Positions 7,054 to 10,672 of a stretch of DNA of 10,672 nt are shown piece after piece. Made by a program: the position numbers and the translations under genes. Each line of letters starts with the position of its first letter. The first letter of the stretch is position 1. Under the pieces are notes generated by a model, which did no database searches, was not told the DNA's origin, and saw only the letters and a list, made by a program, of their open reading frames with translations. The DNA comes from Salibacteraceae bacterium (GTDB lineage Bacteria > Bacteroidota > Bacteroidia > Flavobacteriales_G > Salibacteraceae): contig JALRDM010000034.1 of the NCBI GenBank assembly GCA_023262195.1, forward strand, positions 1 through 10,672, written 5' to 3'.

Positions 7054-8193
7054 ATGATAACCGACACAACATCACTTAAGCTGGAGAAGGAGAACCCAGA
7101 TGCAGAAGATTTTTTACCACTATTGGGAACGGACTACGTAGAATTTTATGTAGGCAATGCAAAACAGGCGGCACATTATTATAAAACAGCATTTGGCTTT
7201 CAGTCTTTCGCTTATGCTGGTTTAGAAACTGGAATGAAAGATCGGTCGTCATATGTTATCACCCAAGACAAAATAAAAATAGTACTTACCTCTCCGCTAA
7301 ATGCGGAGTCGCCTATTAACGATCACCTGGCAAAACATGGTGATGGTGTAAAAGTTGTGGCACTTTGGGTAGATGATGCCACAAAGAGCTGGGAAGAAAC
7401 CACAAAGCGCGGTGCAAAATCATACATGGAGCCAACCAAAGAAGAAGACCAGCATGGCTATGTGGTGCGCAGTGGTATTCATACCTATGGAGATACGGTT
7501 CACATTTTTGTGGAACGATCAAATTACAATGGAGTGTTCTTGCCTAACTATAGAAAGTGGGAAAGCCACTACAACCCAGCACCAGTAGGTTTAAAGTATG
7601 TGGATCACATGGTTGGAAATGTGGGCTGGGGAGAAATGAATAAGTGGGTTGAGTTTTACGCAAAGGTGATGGGCTTTGCTCAATTGATCTCTTTCGATGA
7701 TAAAGACATCAGCACGGATTACACTGCACTGATGAGTAAGGTGATGAGCAATGGCAATGGACGCATTAAGTTTCCTATAAACGAGCCTGCAGAGGGAAAA
7801 AAGAAATCTCAAATTGAGGAGTACATTGATTTTTATAATGGTGCGGGAGTTCAGCATATTGCTGTCGCTACAGATAATATCATTCACACCGTATCAGAAA
7901 TGAAAAATCGCGGAGTCGAATTTTTATACGTTCCGTCAAACTATTATGACGATTTGCTCGATAGGGTAGGAGAAATCGATGAAGATATTGAACCCCTAAA
8001 GGAGCGTGGAATTTTGGTTGACCGAGATGATGAGGGTTATTTATTACAATTGTTTACAAAGCCACAGATGGATAGGCCCACGTTGTTTTTTGAAATTATA
8101 CAGCGCAAAGGCGCCAAGAGCTTTGGTAAAGGCAACTTTAAGGCGCTTTTCGAAGCGATTGAACGTGAACAAGAGGTAAGAGGCACGCTATAA
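7054..8193 (+). CDS. hppD: 4-Hydroxyphenylpyruvate dioxygenase
   Basis: This 379-aa cytosolic Fe(II) enzyme turns 4-hydroxyphenylpyruvate, O2 and decarboxylation into homogentisate, the substrate of the HmgA encoded just upstream. It has the two vicinal-oxygen-chelate halves of the family: an N-terminal fold from YVEFYVGNAKQAAHYY (about 28-43) and a C-terminal fold from YVDHMVGNV (183-191). The iron-binding triad is visible as H185 (VDHMV), H268 (GVQHIA) and E347 (LFFEIIQR), close to the human positions H183, H266 and E349. The signature GRIKFPINEP and the C-terminal GKGNFKALFEAIEREQ are also present, and length is normal. It lies 16 bp behind hmgA with no intervening promoter, so cotranscription is expected. 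The ATG follows an A-rich run without Shine-Dalgarno. The downstream gene at 8357 is separated by 163 bp and is probably a separate unit. Confidence 0.97.
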   Translation: MITDTTSLKLEKENPDAEDFLPLLGTDYVEFYVGNAKQAAHYYKTAFGFQSFAYAGLETGMKDRSSYVITQDKIKIVLTSPLNAESPINDHLAKHGDGVKVVALWVDDATKSWEETTKRGAKSYMEPTKEEDQHGYVVRSGIHTYGDTVHIFVERSNYNGVFLPNYRKWESHYNPAPVGLKYVDHMVGNVGWGEMNKWVEFYAKVMGFAQLISFDDKDISTDYTALMSKVMSNGNGRIKFPINEPAEGKKKSQIEEYIDFYNGAGVQHIAVATDNIIHTVSEMKNRGVEFLYVPSNYYDDLLDRVGEIDEDIEPLKERGILVDRDDEGYLLQLFTKPQMDRPTLFFEIIQRKGAKSFGKGNFKALFEAIEREQEVRGTL

Positions 8194-8205
8194 TCATATT
8201 CATCG

Positions 8206-8230
8206 AAAAAAAAATAGGGTACAAACCTAT
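8206..8230 (-). terminator. Weak intrinsic-terminator-like hairpin, minus orientation
   Basis: Read on the minus strand, ATAGG-TTTGTAC-CCTAT forms a 5-bp stem followed immediately by a run of T (nine A at 8206-8214 on the plus strand). This orientation would stop antisense transcription heading into hppD, not the hmgA-hppD message itself. The stem is short with only two G-C pairs, so function is doubtful. Confidence 0.22.
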
Positions 8231-8260
8231 ATTCTGTATTTTCGTCTAAAGAAAATGTTG

Positions 8261-8268
8261 TATCCTTG
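8261..8268 (+). promoter_or_regulatory. Possible -7 element for the surface-protein gene
   Basis: TATCCTTG differs from the Bacteroidota -7 consensus TAnnTTTG at one base. It lies 88 bp before the ATG at 8357, which leaves a long leader containing the 8273-8302 hairpin. A T-rich stretch (8239-8242) is a poor -33 candidate. This is the best match in the 163-bp gap but is not strong. Confidence 0.3.
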
Positions 8269-8272
8269 TCAT

Positions 8273-8302
8273 CTTATTCAAAAAAAAGTTTTAATGAATA
8301 AG
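8273..8302. repeat. Perfect 8-bp inverted repeat CTTATTCA / TGAATAAG in the leader of the surface-protein gene
   Basis: CTTATTCA (8273-8280) pairs exactly with TGAATAAG (8295-8302) across a 14-nt A/T-rich loop. A second small hairpin, GAATG-CTT-CATTC, follows at 8309-8321. They lie just downstream of the possible -7 element, at or after the expected transcription start, so they could be an operator or a 5' mRNA hairpin. No T-tract follows, so a plus-strand terminator for hppD is unlikely. Confidence 0.35.
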
Positions 8303-8356
8303 CGATTTGAATGCTTCATTCTTATTATATATGCACTTTAACTTTAAACTAATTTT

Positions 8357-10672
8357 ATGAAATCAAAAATTACTCTTCTAACAGCGGCATTGTCCCTGTT
8401 AGGATATGTGTCGTTTGCGCAGTATTGCACTTCGTTTGCTGCCTTTACCGGAGATGGTAGGATCAACTCCGTCAATCTAGCTGGAGAGACTACGACTATT
8501 AATGCTGTAAACACTAGTGGTTGTCAAACGTATACCGACAATACACTTCTGCCTGCTGCTGATGTAGTTCTAGGAAATGCTTATACTGTAACTGTTCAAC
8601 ACGGAACGTGCAGTTCATTTTTCGGTTACACGAGAGGGCATAAAATTTTTATTGATTGGAATCAAGATGGTGACTTCGAAGATGCCAATGAAGATCAGGG
8701 AGCCTCTACTTTCAGTAGTTCCACGATTTGGACGTTCAACCACACGATCAACGTTCCAGCTAATGCCTTCTTAGGAGAAACACGGATGAGAATTGTTTCT
8801 TCAGAAGTAAATCAAGCTGCGCAAATTTTGCCATGTGGCCCTTACGACAACGGAGAGACGGAGGATTATACAATCTTCGTAACAACTCTTAACTTAACTG
8901 CTTTTACGCCAGATACTTTAATGTTAGATTGTTACAATAGTGATGACGGTTCAATCAAGGCGTTAGCTGTAGGTCTGAATGCAGCTCCTCCGTTTAACTA
9001 CCTATGGTCGACTGGAGCTACCACGGATTCTATTGGGGGTTTAGTAGCAGGTACGTATTCTGTTATTATTACAGATAATAATGGAGTTATGGATACTTCA
9101 TTCACTGAATACCTTGCGCCTGACACCTTAGTTGCTGACGCTTATTTAACTCAACCAATGATATGTGATTACGATATTTCTGAAGCAACTGTTGATGGTT
9201 CTGGAGGTACACCGATCACTAACGCATATGTTTGGGATACTACATCAGCTAACTATATGTGGGAAGATGGTGGTGAAGCTGCTACACAGATTTTCTTAAG
9301 TAATAACCAAGTCTCAGTTCCGCAAGATATCGGATTTGACTTTGTATACTTCGGTGATACATTTGATCAATTTGTGATGGCGTCCAATGGATTTATCTCT
9401 TTCAACGGATCATCCGATAATGGTTGTTGTGATGGCGATGCAATTCCAAATAACTCTAATTTCGAGCCTAACAACGCTATCTATGCTGCTTGGGATTATT
9501 GGACAGCTACAGCATTTACATCCAATTATTCTTATCATGTAACGGGCATTGCTCCGTTTAGAACTTGCGTTATTTCCTTTGAAGATTTACCAGTCTGCTG
9601 TGGTCAAGCGCCACCCCGCGTAACTGCTCAAATCAAGTTACTTGAAACGACCAACTGCATTGAAATACATACAGAATTCTTTAGTTATCCAGGTTTTGGT
9701 TCTATGACACAAGGAATCGAAAATGCTGATGGAGATGAGGCTTATACTTATCCTGGCAGAAACGGTTCAAACTGGAGTGGCACTCCGGATTCCTCATCGT
9801 TTATCGGCTTTTGTCCACCAGATGAAAACGGTTTAACATACGAATGGTCTACCGGTCATACTGGTAAGGATATTCAAGGATTACCTCAAGGCGTATACGA
9901 TGTTTCGGTGTCGGATAAAAACGGCTGTGTTACTGTGGATACCCTAATTGTAGAGCCAATCAGTTTCTTGACCGACTCAGCTATGGTTACGGATATTGCG
10001 TGTTTCGGAGATAATAATGGTATGGTTGATCCAGGAATAACTGGGGGAATACTTCCATATCAATTCGACTGGAATTCAGGTCAAACCACCGCTACAATCA
10101 CGGGCTTAGGTCCTGGCACATATTCTGTATCTGCAGAAGACAATGTGGGTTGTACGATTGAAGTAAGTGAACTAGTAGTACACGAGCCCGCTTTACTTCA
10201 AGCAGCTGTAAATAACGTAGTAAACGTTAATTGTCCTGGAGATACCAATGGCTCAGCTACTGGTGTGGCTGCAGGTGGTGTTGCTCCCTACATGTACATG
10301 TGGAGTCCAGTTAATGTGGTGGGTCAGACTGCCTCAGGTTTGGGCGATGGAAATTACAACTTCGTTGTAACAGATAGCAATGGCTGTAAAAGCTTCGCGA
10401 GTGTTTCAGTACTTGCAGACAATAGCCTGCCTGAAGTGGATTTAGGTCCAGATATCTTCAGCTCTGAAGGAGGGGAATTCATTCTTGACGCTGGCTTGCA
10501 TACTGCATACTCTTGGAGTGACGGAGGTTCCAATGCTACTACCACTGTAACTGAGAGTGGTAAGTATCGAGTGACTGTTACTAACGAGGCAGGTTGTCAA
10601 GCAACAGATGAGGTTGAGGTTGAAATTTGGCCTACTGGAGTTAATACTCTAGCCAACACAGGCATCAATGTT
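8357..10672 (+). CDS. Secreted multidomain surface protein with GEVED and SprB-type repeats (partial, runs off right edge)
   Basis: From the ATG at 8357 the frame stays open for 772 codons to the window end. Residues 1-22 are a Sec signal peptide (MKSKITLLTAALSLLGYVSFAQ, likely cut after A21). Residues about 23-175 form a GEVED domain: YCTSFA, KIFIDWNQDGDFEDANED (96-113) and the naming motif as GETEDY (166-171). A SprB-like repeat follows (about 186-255), then a second one apparently split by an inserted domain of about 200 residues (IGFDFVYFG ... VMASNGFISF, 325-349), two further repeats (535-611, 612-689), and a PKD/Ig-like module (690-757). The end, WPTGVNTLANTGINV, resembles the linker just before a T9SS sorting domain. 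Known relatives are cell-surface or secreted adhesin-like proteins of Bacteroidota. No protease or glycosidase motif is seen, so binding or adhesion is the likeliest role. The ligand is unknown. Confidence 0.9.
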   Translation, partial: MKSKITLLTAALSLLGYVSFAQYCTSFAAFTGDGRINSVNLAGETTTINAVNTSGCQTYTDNTLLPAADVVLGNAYTVTVQHGTCSSFFGYTRGHKIFIDWNQDGDFEDANEDQGASTFSSSTIWTFNHTINVPANAFLGETRMRIVSSEVNQAAQILPCGPYDNGETEDYTIFVTTLNLTAFTPDTLMLDCYNSDDGSIKALAVGLNAAPPFNYLWSTGATTDSIGGLVAGTYSVIITDNNGVMDTSFTEYLAPDTLVADAYLTQPMICDYDISEATVDGSGGTPITNAYVWDTTSANYMWEDGGEAATQIFLSNNQVSVPQDIGFDFVYFGDTFDQFVMASNGFISFNGSSDNGCCDGDAIPNNSNFEPNNAIYAAWDYWTATAFTSNYSYHVTGIAPFRTCVISFEDLPVCCGQAPPRVTAQIKLLETTNCIEIHTEFFSYPGFGSMTQGIENADGDEAYTYPGRNGSNWSGTPDSSSFIGFCPPDENGLTYEWSTGHTGKDIQGLPQGVYDVSVSDKNGCVTVDTLIVEPISFLTDSAMVTDIACFGDNNGMVDPGITGGILPYQFDWNSGQTTATITGLGPGTYSVSAEDNVGCTIEVSELVVHEPALLQAAVNNVVNVNCPGDTNGSATGVAAGGVAPYMYMWSPVNVVGQTASGLGDGNYNFVVTDSNGCKSFASVSVLADNSLPEVDLGPDIFSSEGGEFILDAGLHTAYSWSDGGSNATTTVTESGKYRVTVTNEAGCQATDEVEVEIWPTGVNTLANTGINV
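8912..10423 (+). repeat. SprB-type protein repeats within the surface-protein gene
   Basis: Copies share the pattern C-x-GD-x-DG-x(n)-GG-x-x-PY-x-Y-x-W-S-x-G-x(n)-GL-x-x-GTY-x-V-x-x-x-D-x-NGC. Copy 1 covers about residues 186-255 (LWSTGATTDSI, GLVAGTYSV). Copy 2 is split: ATVDGSGGTP (277-286) and YEWSTGHTG ... DKNGC (495-524). Copy 3 covers 535-611 (CFGDNNG, GLGPGTYSV). Copy 4 covers 612-689 (CPGDTNGSAT, DSNGC). Copies are diverged at the DNA level, so recent expansion is not indicated. Confidence 0.75.
9227..9826 (+). other. Inserted beta-sandwich-like domain inside the repeat region
   Basis: Residues about 291-490 do not fit the SprB pattern. They contain VPQDIGFDFVYFGDTFDQFVMASNGFISF-like strands (321-349, given here in outline), a NAIYAAWDYW stretch (373-382) and two vicinal cysteine pairs (C357-C358 and C414-C415). 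Domains with an FxFxYFG...SNGFISF pattern recur in large secreted Bacteroidota proteins and resemble nidogen-type modules. The exact family is not certain from reading alone. Confidence 0.5.

Noticed and set aside
7043..7057. Mini-frame ATG-AAG-ACA-AAA-TGA overlapping the hppD start as ATGA
   Set aside because: Four sense codons in an A-rich spacer without any ribosome signal are expected by chance. hppD at 7054 is a sound start.
7591..7887. 98-codon minus-strand open frame inside hppD, and similar antisense frames inside the outer-membrane gene and hmgA
   Set aside because: They lie opposite clearly conserved coding sequence, show no domain or signal features, and are explained as shadow frames.
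1..10672. A defence system, mobile element, CRISPR array or biosynthetic cluster
   Set aside because: No transposase, integrase, nuclease, helicase, toxin-antitoxin, direct-repeat array or synthase motifs were seen. All genes are metabolic or envelope/surface genes.

Overview
The window looks like a chromosomal stretch of a Bacteroidota bacterium, most probably a marine-type Flavobacteriales member (for example of the Cryomorphaceae/Schleiferiaceae kind). The evidence is indirect but consistent. Coding starts lack Shine-Dalgarno sequences and sit behind A-rich leaders. Two upstream regions carry the Bacteroidota -7 promoter element TAnnTTTG. There is a surface protein built of GEVED and SprB-type repeats, a layout seen in substrates of the type IX secretion system (T9SS). 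A 1187-aa outer-membrane protein belongs to a family I know only from this phylum. No strain is recognised.

Layout, left to right. (1) Positions 1-101, minus strand: the first 33 codons of a lipoprotein that runs off the left edge. (2) 263-3826, plus strand: a large outer-membrane beta-barrel protein of unknown function, transcribed divergently from the lipoprotein. (3) 3823-5728, minus strand: a two-gene operon with an uncharacterised 310-aa exported protein followed after one base by class I fructose-1,6-bisphosphatase (fbp). The fbp stop codon interlocks with the stop of the large outer-membrane gene. (4) 5880-8193, plus strand: the tyrosine/phenylalanine catabolic pair hmgA (homogentisate 1,2-dioxygenase) and hpd/hppD (4-hydroxyphenylpyruvate dioxygenase), 16 bp apart, behind a good phylum-type promoter. 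(5) 8357 to the right edge, plus strand: 772 uninterrupted codons of a secreted multidomain surface protein, cut off by the window end apparently just before its T9SS sorting domain.

How the genes work together. HppD converts 4-hydroxyphenylpyruvate to homogentisate and HmgA opens that ring to maleylacetoacetate, so the pair performs two consecutive steps. The end products fumarate and acetoacetate feed central metabolism, and fbp next door is the gluconeogenic control step. That adjacency may be only genomic. The remaining genes are envelope or surface genes with no visible link to the catabolic pair.

I found no RNA genes, CRISPR arrays, insertion sequences or phage genes. The best candidates for something undescribed are the 1187-aa outer-membrane family, the 310-aa protein coupled to fbp, and the surface protein, in which an about 200-residue domain appears to split a SprB-like repeat.
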